This document shows positions 9,357 to 18,666 of a stretch of 64,000 nt of DNA, piece by piece. How positions within the stretch are numbered: position 1 is the first letter of the stretch; the number at the start of each line of letters is the position of its first letter. A model generated the notes under the pieces. It was not told where the DNA came from. It ran no database searches and saw only the letters and a list, made by a program, of their open reading frames with translations. The stretch comes from an uncultured Streptomyces sp. (GTDB lineage Bacteria; Actinomycetota; Actinomycetes; Streptomycetales; Streptomycetaceae). Location of the stretch: positions 124,001 through 188,000 of the forward strand of contig NZ_CANLBS010000008.1 in NCBI RefSeq assembly GCF_947488945.1, written 5' to 3'. Position numbers and translations under genes: made by a program.

Positions 9357-10151
9357 TCAGCGCAGCAGCAGTTGGAGCCCGCCCAGCACGGTCGCCGCGA
9401 GCACCAGGCGTTCGAAGAGCTTCTGGTTGATGCGATCGACGCAGCGCCGGCCCAGCCAGGCGCCCGGCAGGACGAACAGCACCAGGCAGGCGTCCAGGAG
9501 CAGCGACCGGGCGTCGATCAGCCCGAGGCCCACGCTGAAGGGCACCTTGGAGACGTTGACGATGAGGAAGAACCAGGCGGAGGTGCCCAGGAAGCCGAGC
9601 TTGCGGAAGCCCGCGGACAGCAGGTAGAGCGACATCACCGGGCCCCCCGCGTTGGCCACCATGGTGGTGAACCCGCCGAGCGCCCCGTACGAGCCGGCCT
9701 TCAGCCGGGCGGCTCCGCGTCCGCGCGAGGTCTCCTGCGGCCCGTCCTGTGCCGTCTCCTCCGTGCCCGTGGCCGGGGCGGCGGACGCGCGGCGCCGGCG
9801 GGCGATGGTGACCCCCGACATGAACAGCAGGATCGCGCCGATCGAGGACCGGACCGCGTCGTCGCCCGCGACGGCCAGGAAGGCCGTGCCGGCGACCACG
9901 CCGACGGCGACCGCCGGGAAGAGCCGCAGGAGGGTGGGCCAGTGGGCGTGCCTGCGGTAGACAAGGACGGCGAGCACGTCGCCGGCGATCAGGATCGGGA
10001 GCAGTACCCCGGTCGATTCGCGGGCGGGCAGGACCGCGGCGAAGATCGCGAGGCTGACGGTATTGGCCCCGCTGACGGCCGTCTTGGAGAAGCCGACGAG
10101 GACGGACGCCGCGGCGAGCACGGCCAGTTGCCAGAGCGTGAGGGTATCCAT
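9357..10151 (-). CDS. TauE/SafE-type sulfite/organosulfonate exporter family permease
   Basis: 264 residues with about eight hydrophobic segments arranged as two repeats around a basic central loop (RRRRASAAP at about 120). The family signatures VGFSKTAVSGANTVSLAIFA near the N-terminus and GGFTTMVANAGGPVMSLYLL in the second half are clear. It is an inner-membrane carrier for small anions, often sulfonates or sulfite; the substrate here is not defined. The start is the ATG at 10151 (MDTLTLW), just before the first helix; a longer in-frame start adds 23 non-conserved residues. Divergent from the regulator at 10332. Confidence 0.85.
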   Translation of the reverse strand: MDTLTLWQLAVLAAASVLVGFSKTAVSGANTVSLAIFAAVLPARESTGVLLPILIAGDVLAVLVYRRHAHWPTLLRLFPAVAVGVVAGTAFLAVAGDDAVRSSIGAILLFMSGVTIARRRRASAAPATGTEETAQDGPQETSRGRGAARLKAGSYGALGGFTTMVANAGGPVMSLYLLSAGFRKLGFLGTSAWFFLIVNVSKVPFSVGLGLIDARSLLLDACLVLFVLPGAWLGRRCVDRINQKLFERLVLAATVLGGLQLLLR

Positions 10152-10331
10152 ACGGGACCCGATGGTATGCACACCTGATCGTGCGATCGCCGCCGGGAGC
10201 CGGTCGTCGCCGGAAAGCACGCCCCGCGGGTGGCCCGACGGGTTTCCTGGCTATGCTGCGCCCCCAAAGCGGTCGTCGATACGGTCGAACGATCACTGTG
10301 TGGCGGTACGGCGAAGGGCAGGGACCCCAGC

Positions 10332-11465
10332 ATGCGGGAGCCGGTGGAACTGAGGCGTCAGCGGATCCTGGCGGTGGTGCGCTCGCGCGGGGCGGTGAAG
10401 GTGAGTTCGCTCGCCGCCGAACTGGGGGTCTCCGTCGTGACGGTCCGGCGCGACGTGGAGGAGCTGGCCGTCGAGGGGCGGCTGCGGCGCGGGCACGGGG
10501 TGGTGCGGCCGGCCGACGCCGAGGAGCCCGCCTCGCTGCCCGCGCAGCGGCGGCGGGAGGGTGGGGCGGGTGCGCCGGTGGCGCTGGTGGTGCCCGAGCG
10601 GCATTCGTACCTCTACGAGACGCTGCACGGGGCCCGGTCGTTGCTGGAGGAGCACGGGCTGCGCATCGCGCTGCACATCGCCCCGCAGGCGGCCGGTACC
10701 GAACAACCACTGGTGGAGCGGGCGTTGGAGGCGGGTGCGCGGGGGCTGCTGATCGCGCCGCGGTGGCGTTCGGTGGCGGCGCAGGAGGCGGACTACGCGT
10801 GGCTCGCGGGGCTCGGCGTGCCCACCGTGCTGATGGAGCGCAGGCCCGCGCCGGGCAGCGCCCTGCACGCCCTGGACACGGTCTGTTCCGACCACTGGTA
10901 CGGCGTCCATCTGGCGGTGGACCACCTGGTGGCGCTCGGGCACCGCCGGATCGTGCTGGCCGCCCGCGACGACAGTCCGACGGCCCGTACCGTCCGGGCG
11001 GCGTTCGCCCGGATCGCGGCCGACCGGCCGGAGGTCGAGGACTGGTCGGTGATCCTGAGCTCGCCCGACGCGGTGCCGGAGCCGGCTCCGGTGCGCCCGC
11101 GCGGCGGGGCCGACGCGTCGGCCCCCGACCTGGCGCGGGTGCTGCGGGAGCGGCGGGCCACCGCGGCGGTGCTGCACGGTGACGTGGACGCGCTGATGCT
11201 GGTGCAGCGGCTGTCGGAGAGCGGGGTGCGGGTTCCCGAGGACTGCTCGGTGGTGGCGTACGACGACGTGGTGGCGGCGCTCGGCTCCACCCCGCTGACG
11301 GCGGTGTCGCCGCCGAAGGCCGAGGTCGGGCGGGCCGCCGCGGAACTGATGCTGCTGCGGCTCGGCGGCGGGCCGGGCGCGGACGGGCCGGTCCGCCGCA
11401 CGGAGTTGCTCCCCGCGTTGAAGGTGCGCGGGTCGACGAGCGCGGTGACACCCGTTCCAGAGTGA
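10332..11465 (+). CDS. Hybrid regulator: DeoR-type HTH fused to LacI-type sugar-binding domain
   Basis: 377 residues. Residues 5-60 form a DeoR winged helix (RRQRILAVVRSRGAVKVSSLAAELGVSVVTVRRDVEEL). Residues 75-375 form a periplasmic-binding-protein-like effector domain of LacI type, with APVALVVP, the DHLVALGHRRI motif and the VPEDCSVVAYDDV closing segment. Such hybrids usually repress nearby sugar-uptake genes. Here it lies directly upstream of a sugar ABC importer, in the same direction with a 101-bp gap containing repeated motifs. The sensed sugar is unknown. Confidence 0.85.
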   Translation: MREPVELRRQRILAVVRSRGAVKVSSLAAELGVSVVTVRRDVEELAVEGRLRRGHGVVRPADAEEPASLPAQRRREGGAGAPVALVVPERHSYLYETLHGARSLLEEHGLRIALHIAPQAAGTEQPLVERALEAGARGLLIAPRWRSVAAQEADYAWLAGLGVPTVLMERRPAPGSALHALDTVCSDHWYGVHLAVDHLVALGHRRIVLAARDDSPTARTVRAAFARIAADRPEVEDWSVILSSPDAVPEPAPVRPRGGADASAPDLARVLRERRATAAVLHGDVDALMLVQRLSESGVRVPEDCSVVAYDDVVAALGSTPLTAVSPPKAEVGRAAAELMLLRLGGGPGADGPVRRTELLPALKVRGSTSAVTPVPE

Positions 11466-11530
11466 GCGTTTGACCGCTTTGGTTTTCTTGTGAGCGATCT
11501 ATTGACCGCATCCGGTCAGGCGATCAGTAT
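11462..11530 (+). promoter_or_regulatory. Candidate promoter and repeated operator half-sites of the ABC importer operon
   Basis: The region contains two related blocks, GTGAGCGTTTGACCGC (11462-11477) and GTGAGCGATCTATTGACCGC (11490-11509). Each therefore repeats GTGAGCG and TTGACCGC. The second TTGACC (11502-11507) is followed after 17 bp by CAGTAT (11525-11530), a good promoter fit 37 bp before the binding-protein start. A regulator bound to these repeats would cover the -35 box. Confidence 0.5.
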
Positions 11531-11566
11531 TCCCGTTGTCCCGAACAGGAGCCGCGGGAGGCGCCC

Positions 11567-12907
11567 ATGCCCGGTCGACAGAGCCGTCGATCCGTCCTGG
11601 CCACGATCGCCGCGCTGACGTCGGCAGGTGCGCTCAGCGCCTGCGACGCCGGCGGCGCGTCGGCCGGAACGAGCACCACCAGCACCACCAGGAAGACCCG
11701 CATCACCTTCTGGTCCGCCCTCCGGGGCAGCCAGGAGGTGGTCGACGCCTTCAACCGCAGCAGCCGCACCGTGCAGGTCGACTTCCAGCAGGTCCCCTCG
11801 GGCAACCAGGGGGGTTACGCCAAGCTCAGCAACGCGGCCCGCGCGGGCAACGCGCCGGACGTGGCGACCCTGGAGTACCCGCAGGTGCCGGGGTTCGCCA
11901 TCGACGGCGTGGTCCGGGACCTGACCGGCCTGCTGAGCGACACCCTGCGCCGCAAGCTGCTGCCCCAGGCCCTGGCGCTCACGACCTTCGACCGGAAGGT
12001 CTTCAGCGTCCCGCTCGACGTCGAACCGATGGTCATGCACTACCGCACCGACCTGTTCGACGCGTACGGCCTCCAGGTGCCGCGCACCTGGGACGAGTTC
12101 GCCGAGGTCGCCGCCGCCGTACGCGCCCGGGGCGGCGAACGCCGGGCCGCGCTGTTCGCCACCGACGGCGGCAGTCACATGGCCGCGTTCGCCTGGCAGG
12201 CGGGGGCCCGGTGGTTCGGCACCTCGGGCGGCGCGTGGAACGTCTCGCTCGCCGACGCCCCGACGCGCCGGGTCGCGGCGTACTGGCAGCGCCTCATCGA
12301 CCGGGACCAGGTCTTCGTCAACGGGGTGGAGAGCAGGCAGAGCGACGCGCAGATCGGCAACGGCCTGGTGCTCGCCCGGTTCAGCGGCGCCTGGGACGCG
12401 GGGGCGCAGATGAAGGCCCGGCCCGGCCAGAAGGGGCTGTGGAAGCTGGCCCCGCTCCCCCAGTGGGACACCTCCGACCCGGCCGTCGGCACCCACGGCG
12501 GCTCCACCTTCGCGGTGACGCGCGACAGCCGCCACCCGGAGGCCGCCATGGAGTTCATCGAGTGGCAGGTGTCGCACCCGGACGCGCTGCGGGCCCGGCT
12601 CTCCAGCGGTGCCAGCAGCCAGTATCCGGCCGTTCCGGGCCTGGTCCCGGTGGGCAGCGAGGCGTTCGACCGCACGTACTACGGCGGCCAGGACCTCTAC
12701 CGGCTCTTCGACGAGCAGGCGCGGACCATCCGGGACGGCTGGGTCTGGGGCCCGCGGATGACCGCGACGATCAAGGTGATGCAGGACGGCTTCGCCCGTG
12801 CGGGCGGCGGCAGGGGCACGGTCCTCGGCGCGATCGAGGCGGCCGAGGAGGGCACCATGCCCGACCTCCGGGCGCTCGGTCTCGCCACCACCCGGAACTC
12901 GACATGA
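11567..12907 (+). CDS. Carbohydrate ABC transporter substrate-binding lipoprotein
   Basis: 446 residues. The signal peptide contains a twin-arginine pair (SRRSVL, residues 6-11) and ends in the lipobox LSAC with lipidated Cys26. The mature part is a family 1 extracellular sugar-binding protein (TRITFWSAL start, GKLGYAKLSNAA-like hinge, HGGSTFAVTRDS and WEFIEWQVSHPD-like helices near the end). It delivers sugar to the two permeases encoded just downstream. No ATPase gene is present, as is usual in Streptomyces, where a shared MsiK-type ATPase serves many importers. Sugar identity is not deducible. Confidence 0.9.
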   Translation: MPGRQSRRSVLATIAALTSAGALSACDAGGASAGTSTTSTTRKTRITFWSALRGSQEVVDAFNRSSRTVQVDFQQVPSGNQGGYAKLSNAARAGNAPDVATLEYPQVPGFAIDGVVRDLTGLLSDTLRRKLLPQALALTTFDRKVFSVPLDVEPMVMHYRTDLFDAYGLQVPRTWDEFAEVAAAVRARGGERRAALFATDGGSHMAAFAWQAGARWFGTSGGAWNVSLADAPTRRVAAYWQRLIDRDQVFVNGVESRQSDAQIGNGLVLARFSGAWDAGAQMKARPGQKGLWKLAPLPQWDTSDPAVGTHGGSTFAVTRDSRHPEAAMEFIEWQVSHPDALRARLSSGASSQYPAVPGLVPVGSEAFDRTYYGGQDLYRLFDEQARTIRDGWVWGPRMTATIKVMQDGFARAGGGRGTVLGAIEAAEEGTMPDLRALGLATTRNST

Positions 12908-12992
12908 GGACCCGTCACGCCGGCGGCCCGCCGGTCACCCCACGCGCACCGCGACGCGGCCCCCGCTCCCCGTACAGAGGCAGGTGACTCCC

Positions 12993-13979
12993 ATGACCAG
13001 CACCACCACGGCCACCGTCGCGCCCCGCGCCGGACGCCCGGCGGCGGCCGGGACCGCGCAGGCACGTCCCGGCCGCACCGCCCAGCGGCGCAGGCTGGGC
13101 GCGGCCGGCGTCCTGATGACCCCGTTCTTCGTCCTGCTGCTGACCGTCTTCCTGATTCCGGTGGGCACGGCGGTGTGGCTGAGCTTCTTCAGCGACGACC
13201 AGCCCGGACTCGGGTTCGGCCCGGAGCGCACGGTCTTCGTCGGCCTGCGCGGCTACACCGCCGTGCTCACCGACCCGACGTTCCTCGGCGGTCTCGGCGT
13301 CGTCGCCCTGTACTGCCTCATCTACATCCCGCTGATGGTCTTCGGGGCGCTCGCCCTGGCGCTGCTGCTGGACGCGGGCGTGGTCCGGCTGCGGGCCACC
13401 GCCCAGCTCGCCCTCTTCCTGCCGCACGCGGTGCCCGGCATCATCGCGGCGATCATCTGGCTGTACCTGTACACCCCGGGGCTCAGCCCGGTCATCGAAC
13501 TGCTCGGAACGATGGACGTCACCGTCGACTTCCTCGGGGTGCACACCGTGCTGCCGTCCATCGTGAACATCGCGCTGTGGAGCAACCTCGGTTACAACAT
13601 GGTGGTCTTCTACGCCGCGCTCCAGGCGGTGCCGCGCGAGGTGCTGGAGGCCGCCGTGGTCGACGGCGCCGGGCCGGTGCGCACGGCGCTGCGGGTGAAG
13701 GCCCCGCTGGTGCGGTCGTCGGTGGTGATGGTGGCGATGTTCACGCTGATCTTCGCCCTCCAGCTCTTCACCGAGCCGATGCTGCTCGGCCAGTCCACAC
13801 CAATGATCAACTCCCGTTTCTCGCCCAGCATGTACATCTACGACGCCGCCTTCACCCGCAACAACTACGGCCTGGCCGCGGCCGCTTCGGTGGTGCTGCT
13901 GGTGTGCACGATCGCGCTCTCCTACGGCGTGACCCGCTGGACCAACCGCGCCGACGCCGCGCAGGAGGAGACCCGATGA
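12993..13979 (+). CDS. Sugar ABC transporter permease (MalF-like subunit)
   Basis: 328 residues with six predicted membrane helices from about residue 37. The binding-protein-dependent transport (EAA) loop appears as EVLEAAVVDGAGPVRTALRVKAPL at about residues 215-238. The first helix sequence is LGAAGVLMTPFFVLLLTVF. It pairs with the next gene, overlapping it by 4 bp (ATGA), so the two are translationally coupled. ATG at 12993. An 85-bp gap separates it from the binding protein. Confidence 0.9.
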   Translation: MTSTTTATVAPRAGRPAAAGTAQARPGRTAQRRRLGAAGVLMTPFFVLLLTVFLIPVGTAVWLSFFSDDQPGLGFGPERTVFVGLRGYTAVLTDPTFLGGLGVVALYCLIYIPLMVFGALALALLLDAGVVRLRATAQLALFLPHAVPGIIAAIIWLYLYTPGLSPVIELLGTMDVTVDFLGVHTVLPSIVNIALWSNLGYNMVVFYAALQAVPREVLEAAVVDGAGPVRTALRVKAPLVRSSVVMVAMFTLIFALQLFTEPMLLGQSTPMINSRFSPSMYIYDAAFTRNNYGLAAAASVVLLVCTIALSYGVTRWTNRADAAQEETR

Positions 13980-14860
13980 GTGCGCAGACCGCCGCCGCCC
14001 CGCGGCCCGCCCGTGTCCGCGGCGCCCGCGGCCTGCTGGGCCGCTCGACCGTTCGCCTGGTCGTCGGACTCTCGGTGCTCTACACCCTGGCGCCGGTGCT
14101 CTGGCTGGTGCTCGCCTCGACCAAGGACCGCGACGCGCTGTTCTCCAGCGACGTCCTGTCGCTGGACGGCTTCTCGTTCCTGCGCAACCTCGACGACCTG
14201 TTCTCGATGGACGGCGGGCTCTACGGACGCTGGTACGCCAACAGCCTGCTGTACGCGGTCCTCGGCGCCGCGCTCGGGGCGCTGATCAGCGTCGCGTGCG
14301 GCTACGCCTTCGACAAGTACGCCTTCCGCCACAAGGAGAAGCTGTTCGGCTTGGTGCTGGCCGCCGTGATGGTGCCGCAGACCGTGCTCGCCCTGCCGCT
14401 CTACCTGATGGCGTCGCAGGCCGGGCTGGTGAACACCTTCTGGGCGGTCTTCATCCCCGTGCTGTTCAATCCGTTCGGTGTCTACCTCGGCCGCATCTTC
14501 AGTCAGGGGTACGTGCCCGACGAGGTGCTGGAGGCGGCCCGGATCGACGGGGCCGGCGAACTGGCGGCGTACGTCAAGGTGGCGCTGCGGATGCTCGCCC
14601 CCGGTCTCGTGACGGTCTTCCTGTTCCAGCTCACCGCCATCTGGAACAACTTCTTCCTGCCGATGGTGATGCTCTCCGACCAGGACCTGTATCCGGTCAG
14701 CCTCGGCCTCTACACCTGGAACAGCTCCGCCTCCGTGTCGCCCGAGTACTACCCCGTGGTGATCATGGGATCGCTGCTGGCCGTCGTGCCGCTGGTCCTC
14801 GCGTTCGCCCTGCTCCAGCGGTTCTGGCGGTCCGGACTCACCGCGGGAGCCGTCAAGTGA
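13976..14860 (+). CDS. Sugar ABC transporter permease (MalG-like subunit)
   Basis: 294 residues and six predicted helices (LVVGLSVLYTLAPVLWLVL first). The EAA loop is present as EVLEAARIDGAGELAAYVKVALRML at about 182-206. This is the second membrane subunit of the importer, starting at the ATG inside the stop of the upstream permease gene. It is followed after an 84-bp gap by metabolic genes transcribed in the same direction. Confidence 0.9.
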   Translation: MSAQTAAAPRPARVRGARGLLGRSTVRLVVGLSVLYTLAPVLWLVLASTKDRDALFSSDVLSLDGFSFLRNLDDLFSMDGGLYGRWYANSLLYAVLGAALGALISVACGYAFDKYAFRHKEKLFGLVLAAVMVPQTVLALPLYLMASQAGLVNTFWAVFIPVLFNPFGVYLGRIFSQGYVPDEVLEAARIDGAGELAAYVKVALRMLAPGLVTVFLFQLTAIWNNFFLPMVMLSDQDLYPVSLGLYTWNSSASVSPEYYPVVIMGSLLAVVPLVLAFALLQRFWRSGLTAGAVK

Positions 14861-14944
14861 CCGGGCGCGGCGGCCCCCGGCCGTGACGCCGCGTGCGGCG
14901 GCCGCACCCCTCGCCCCCGTCGTGCCCCTCGTATCAGGAGAGAG

Positions 14945-15979
14945 ATGACCGACCTGCCCGAATCCCGTCGCCCGTACCGGCCCCGCGCGGTGCTCGCCAT
15001 GAGTGCCGCCGCCGCCGAGCACGTGCTGCCGCCCGACGCGCTCGCCGCGCTCGCGGAGGTCTGCGACCTCGACCCGACACCGGCGCTCGCCGACCTCACC
15101 ACCGACCGCGCCCGCGCGGCGCTCGCCGACGCGGAGATCCTGGTCACCGGCTGGGGGTGCCCGCCCCTGGACGCCGAGGTGCTCGCCGCCGCGCCCCGGC
15201 TGCGGGCCGTCGTGCACACCGCCGGCTCGGTACGCAACCACGTCACCGACGCCTGCTGGGAACGCGGGATCGAGGTGTCCTCGGCCGCCGCCGCCAACGC
15301 GCTGCCGGTGGCGGAGTACACGGTCGCGATGATCCTGCTGACCGGCAAGCGGGTGCTGGAGCGCGCCCGCTCCTACCGGGAGACGCGGCAGCGCGGCGAA
15401 TGGCTGCGCGTCCCGAGGGAGACCGGCAACTACCGGCGCACGGTCGGCCTGTTGTCGGCGTCGATGATCGGCCGCCGGGTGATCGAGCTGCTGCGCCCGT
15501 ACGACCTGCGGGTGCTGCTGCACGACCCGTACGTCTCCGAGGCCGAGGCGCGGGCGCTCGGGGTGGAGGCGGTCGGCCTGGGCGAACTCTTCGCCCGCAG
15601 CGACGTGGTGAGCGTGCACACCCCGCTGCTGCCGGCCACCGTGGGCCTGGTCAGCGCGGAGCTGCTGGCCTCGATGCCTCAGGGAGCCGCGCTGATCAAC
15701 ACCGCGCGCGGTCCGGTCGTGGACCAGGACGCGCTCGTCGGCGTCCTGCGCGAGGGCCGCATCCGCGCCGTGCTGGACGTCACCGACCCGGACCCGCTGC
15801 CGGCCGACCACCCGCTCTGGGAGTGCGAGAACGCGCTCATCACCCCGCACCTCGCCGGCTCCCAGGGCAACGAACTGGGGCGGCTGGCCGCCCTGGCGGC
15901 CTCGGAGGTCGCCCACTGGGCCGCCGGCGACGGCTTCGCCCATCCCGTACGACCCGAGAGGCTGGCATTCCTCGCATGA
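14945..15979 (+). CDS. D-isomer-specific 2-hydroxyacid dehydrogenase
   Basis: 344 residues. Catalytic and cofactor segments follow the family order. VVHTAGSVRNHV gives the substrate loop. The Rossmann region has GLLSASMIGRRVIELL where most members have GxGxxG, so the motif is degenerate. VSVHTPLLPATVGLVSAELL and ALINTARGPVVDQDAL carry the catalytic Arg, and DPDPLPADHPLWECENALITPHLAGS carries the Glu/His pair. It probably oxidises or reduces a sugar-derived hydroxyacid in the cytosol. GGAGAG precedes the ATG at 14945. It overlaps the DUF2264 gene by 4 bp. Confidence 0.85.
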   Translation: MTDLPESRRPYRPRAVLAMSAAAAEHVLPPDALAALAEVCDLDPTPALADLTTDRARAALADAEILVTGWGCPPLDAEVLAAAPRLRAVVHTAGSVRNHVTDACWERGIEVSSAAAANALPVAEYTVAMILLTGKRVLERARSYRETRQRGEWLRVPRETGNYRRTVGLLSASMIGRRVIELLRPYDLRVLLHDPYVSEAEARALGVEAVGLGELFARSDVVSVHTPLLPATVGLVSAELLASMPQGAALINTARGPVVDQDALVGVLREGRIRAVLDVTDPDPLPADHPLWECENALITPHLAGSQGNELGRLAALAASEVAHWAAGDGFAHPVRPERLAFLA

Positions 15980-17913
15980 CCCTTCCCTTCGAACTCCCCG
16001 CCGAGGACCGGGCCCTGAGCCCGCACACCGGTTACACCCGGCCGCACTGGGAGGCCGCGGCCGACGGACTGCTGCACGCCGCGTGGCGGTGGGCGACCCC
16101 GGGCGGCGCCCTGCTCGACCTGCCCGGCCCGCCGTCCGCCTCCGGGGTCCGCTCCGACGGGCTGGAGGGGTACGCCCGCACCTTCCTGGCCGCCGCGTTC
16201 CGGGTGGCGGGCGCCGACGGCGAGGACCCGCACGGCTGGCTGGAGCGGTACGCCGACGGGCTCGCGGCCGGCACGCTGACGCCGGGCCGGGACGACGCCG
16301 AGTCGTGGCCGCTCATCCGGGACCACACGGTCTTCGGCCAGCCGATGGTGGAGTCCGCGTCCGTCGCGATCGGCCTGCGGCTGACCCGGCCGTGGCTGTG
16401 GGACCGCCTCGACGGGGACGTGCAGGACCGCGCCGAGGCATGGCTGCGCGACGCCCTGCGGCACACCCCCGCCGCCAACAACTGGTACCTCTTCCCCTAC
16501 TCGGTCGCCGGGTTCCTGGAGTCGGTGGGCCGGGGCGACGCGGAGACCGCCGCGGCCCGCGCCCGCGCGCAGGACCTGATGGAGGGCTGGTACCGGGGCG
16601 ACGGCTGGTACTCCGACGGGGACGGCCGCGCCTTCGACCACTACAACGGCTGGGCGCTGCACCTGTATCCGGTGCTGGACGCCCACCTCTCGGGCGACGG
16701 GGTGCTGCTGGACCACTACGGGGCCCGGCTGCGGGAGCACCTGGAGGGGTTCTCCCTGATGTTCGGCGGTGACGGCGCGCCGATGTACTTCGGGCGCTCG
16801 CTCGCCTACCGGTTCGCGGCGGGCGCGGCCGTCGGCATCGGCGCGGTGTCGGGTCACACCCCGCTCGCGCCGGGGGTGTCGCGCAGACTGCTGAGCGGTT
16901 CGCTGCGCTATTTCCTGGAGCGGGGCGCGGGCGGCGACGACGGGCTGCTGAGCCTCGGCTGGCACGGCCCGCACGCGGCGACGCTCCAGCGGTACTCCGG
17001 GCCGGCGTCGCCGTACTGGGCGTCGAAGGCGTTCGTCTCGCTGCTCGCCCCGGCCGACCACCCGCTGTGGACCGCTCCGGAGGGGGCCGCGCCGAGCGAG
17101 GGCCCGGACCGGGTTCTCGCGCTGCCCGCTCCGGGGCTGCTGCTCCAGTCGACGGGGGCCGACGGGGTGGTGCGGCTGCACAACCACGGCAGCGACCACG
17201 TCCACCCGCACATGGCCGAGTCGGCGGACGAACAGGACCCGCACTACGCCCGGTTCGCCTACTCGACCGTCTCGGGCCCGACCTCGGCGCTGAACACCGC
17301 GGACAACCACCTCGCGGTGGTGGTGGGCGGGGTGCGCGGCGTCCGTCGCCGGATCCAGCCGCTGGGCGCCGGGCACGGGGAGGGATGGGGGTGGGCCGCG
17401 TCCGCGTACCGGCCGGTCTTCACCGGGCGGCAGCCGGTGCCCGGACTGCGGGTGGAGAGCGTCACGGTGGTCCGGGGCCGTCACGAGCTGCGCGTCCACC
17501 GGGTGGTCGGCGCGCCGCCGGGGGCCCGGATCGAGCAGACCGGCTGGGCGACCGCGCCCGACGGGCCGGTGGTCTCCGCGCTGCACGGCCTGCACGGCTG
17601 GGACACGCGGGAGGAGGTACGCGCTCCGGAGGGTACCGCCTGGACCCGCTGGGCGGTGGTGCCGAGGCTCGTCGGCGACGCCGCCGGGACGGTGCTGGTC
17701 GCCGCCCTCGCCTCCCTGACGGCGGAAGCCGGGCCGACCGCCCTGGACACGGTGGTGCGCGGGGTGAACGTCGACGGCGACACCGTCGAGGTCGACTGGG
17801 CCGAGGACGGCGCGGTCACCCGGGTCTCCTTCGGGCGGGCGGCCAAGGCGGCTCGGGCCGCAACCCCGGTGTCGGCCCCGGTGGCGGTGTCGGTGGAGCA
17901 CGGCGAGCGGTAG
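15976..17913 (+). CDS. DUF2264 domain protein, probable carbohydrate-pathway enzyme
   Basis: 645 residues. The N-terminal half has the DUF2264 pattern: an alpha/alpha-barrel-like stretch with GLEGYARTFLAAAFR, TPAANNWYLFPYSVAGFLE and GDGWYSDGDGRAFDHYNGWALHLYPV. This resembles unsaturated-glycosidase-type folds in its Trp/Tyr/Asp-rich loops. The C-terminal half is beta-rich (VVVGGVRGVRRRIQPL, HNHGSDHVHPH). No signal peptide, so it acts in the cytosol on the imported sugar. Its ATG overlaps the stop of the dehydrogenase gene. The reaction is unknown; linkage to the importer is the main clue. Confidence 0.8.
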   Translation: MTLPFELPAEDRALSPHTGYTRPHWEAAADGLLHAAWRWATPGGALLDLPGPPSASGVRSDGLEGYARTFLAAAFRVAGADGEDPHGWLERYADGLAAGTLTPGRDDAESWPLIRDHTVFGQPMVESASVAIGLRLTRPWLWDRLDGDVQDRAEAWLRDALRHTPAANNWYLFPYSVAGFLESVGRGDAETAAARARAQDLMEGWYRGDGWYSDGDGRAFDHYNGWALHLYPVLDAHLSGDGVLLDHYGARLREHLEGFSLMFGGDGAPMYFGRSLAYRFAAGAAVGIGAVSGHTPLAPGVSRRLLSGSLRYFLERGAGGDDGLLSLGWHGPHAATLQRYSGPASPYWASKAFVSLLAPADHPLWTAPEGAAPSEGPDRVLALPAPGLLLQSTGADGVVRLHNHGSDHVHPHMAESADEQDPHYARFAYSTVSGPTSALNTADNHLAVVVGGVRGVRRRIQPLGAGHGEGWGWAASAYRPVFTGRQPVPGLRVESVTVVRGRHELRVHRVVGAPPGARIEQTGWATAPDGPVVSALHGLHGWDTREEVRAPEGTAWTRWAVVPRLVGDAAGTVLVAALASLTAEAGPTALDTVVRGVNVDGDTVEVDWAEDGAVTRVSFGRAAKAARAATPVSAPVAVSVEHGER

Positions 17914-17935
17914 ACGCGGGCCGGGAGCCCGCGAA

Positions 17936-17975
17936 GGCGTACGGCGGCGGCTGTCAGGGACCGCCGCCGCACGCC
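17936..17975. terminator. Hairpin terminator between convergent operons
   Basis: GGCGTACGGCGGCGG (17936-17950) pairs with CCGCCGCCGCACGCC (17961-17975), 14 of 15 positions, around a 10-nt loop. It lies 22 bp after the DUF2264 stop and before the end of lutC, so it can serve both strands. Confidence 0.8.
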
Positions 17976-18030
17976 GGCTCGTGACCGCACTGACGTTACG
18001 TCAGATCGGGCCGGGCGTACCGCACTTCGT

Positions 18031-18666
18031 TCAGACGTCGGTACGGAGCACCACGGCCAGGGTACGCGGGCCGTGCACGCCCTCCACCCGTTCCAGCTCG
18101 ATGTCGGAGGTGGCCGAGGGTCCGCTGATGAGCGTCGTCGGCCGCTCGGGGACCAGCCGGGCCACCGTCTCGACCACGCCGACCTCGACGGACGACAGGT
18201 CCACCACGCAGACGTGCAGGTCGGGGACGAGGGAGAGGGCGCGGCGGCCCTGGTCGGGGGAACCGTCCAGGACGATCGTGCCGGTCTCCGCGCAGCTGAC
18301 GGCGGAGGCGGTGACGACCCCGTCCAGCTCGCCGAGGTCCGGTGCGGGGATGTCCGAGGAGTCCTGCTGGACTTCCCCGTCGTACGCCGCCAGCCAGCCG
18401 GCGTCGAGCCCGGCGGGGACGCCGATCCGGTGGGCGCCGCGTGCGCGCAGGACGCCGGCGATCGTCTCGGCGGTGCGGTCGGCGGTGCAGGGGTGGACCG
18501 ACGCCTTGTAGTCGACCAGCCGGTCGGTGAACAGGGCCAGCCGGTCGGCGTCGGGCAGGGTGCGCCCGGTGCGGTAGTCACGCGGGACGACCACCTCCGG
18601 CGCGGGGGCGAGCGCGAGGGCGTCCCGCACCCGGCCGAGGACGGTGTCGCGGGCGGTGGTCGTCAT
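18031..18666 (-). CDS. lutC: LutC/YkgG family protein (LUD domain), lactate utilisation
   Basis: 211 residues. The LUD domain includes DYKASVHPC, the VGVPAGLDAGW-like segment, TASAVSCAETGTIVLDGSPDQGRRALSLVPDLHVCVV and SGPSATSDIELERVEGVHGP, which are the family signatures. It is the third component of the LutABC complex that oxidises L-lactate to pyruvate. The ATG at 18666 overlaps the lutB stop by 4 bp, so it is the last gene of the lutABC operon. Confidence 0.92.
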   Translation of the reverse strand: MTTTARDTVLGRVRDALALAPAPEVVVPRDYRTGRTLPDADRLALFTDRLVDYKASVHPCTADRTAETIAGVLRARGAHRIGVPAGLDAGWLAAYDGEVQQDSSDIPAPDLGELDGVVTASAVSCAETGTIVLDGSPDQGRRALSLVPDLHVCVVDLSSVEVGVVETVARLVPERPTTLISGPSATSDIELERVEGVHGPRTLAVVLRTDV

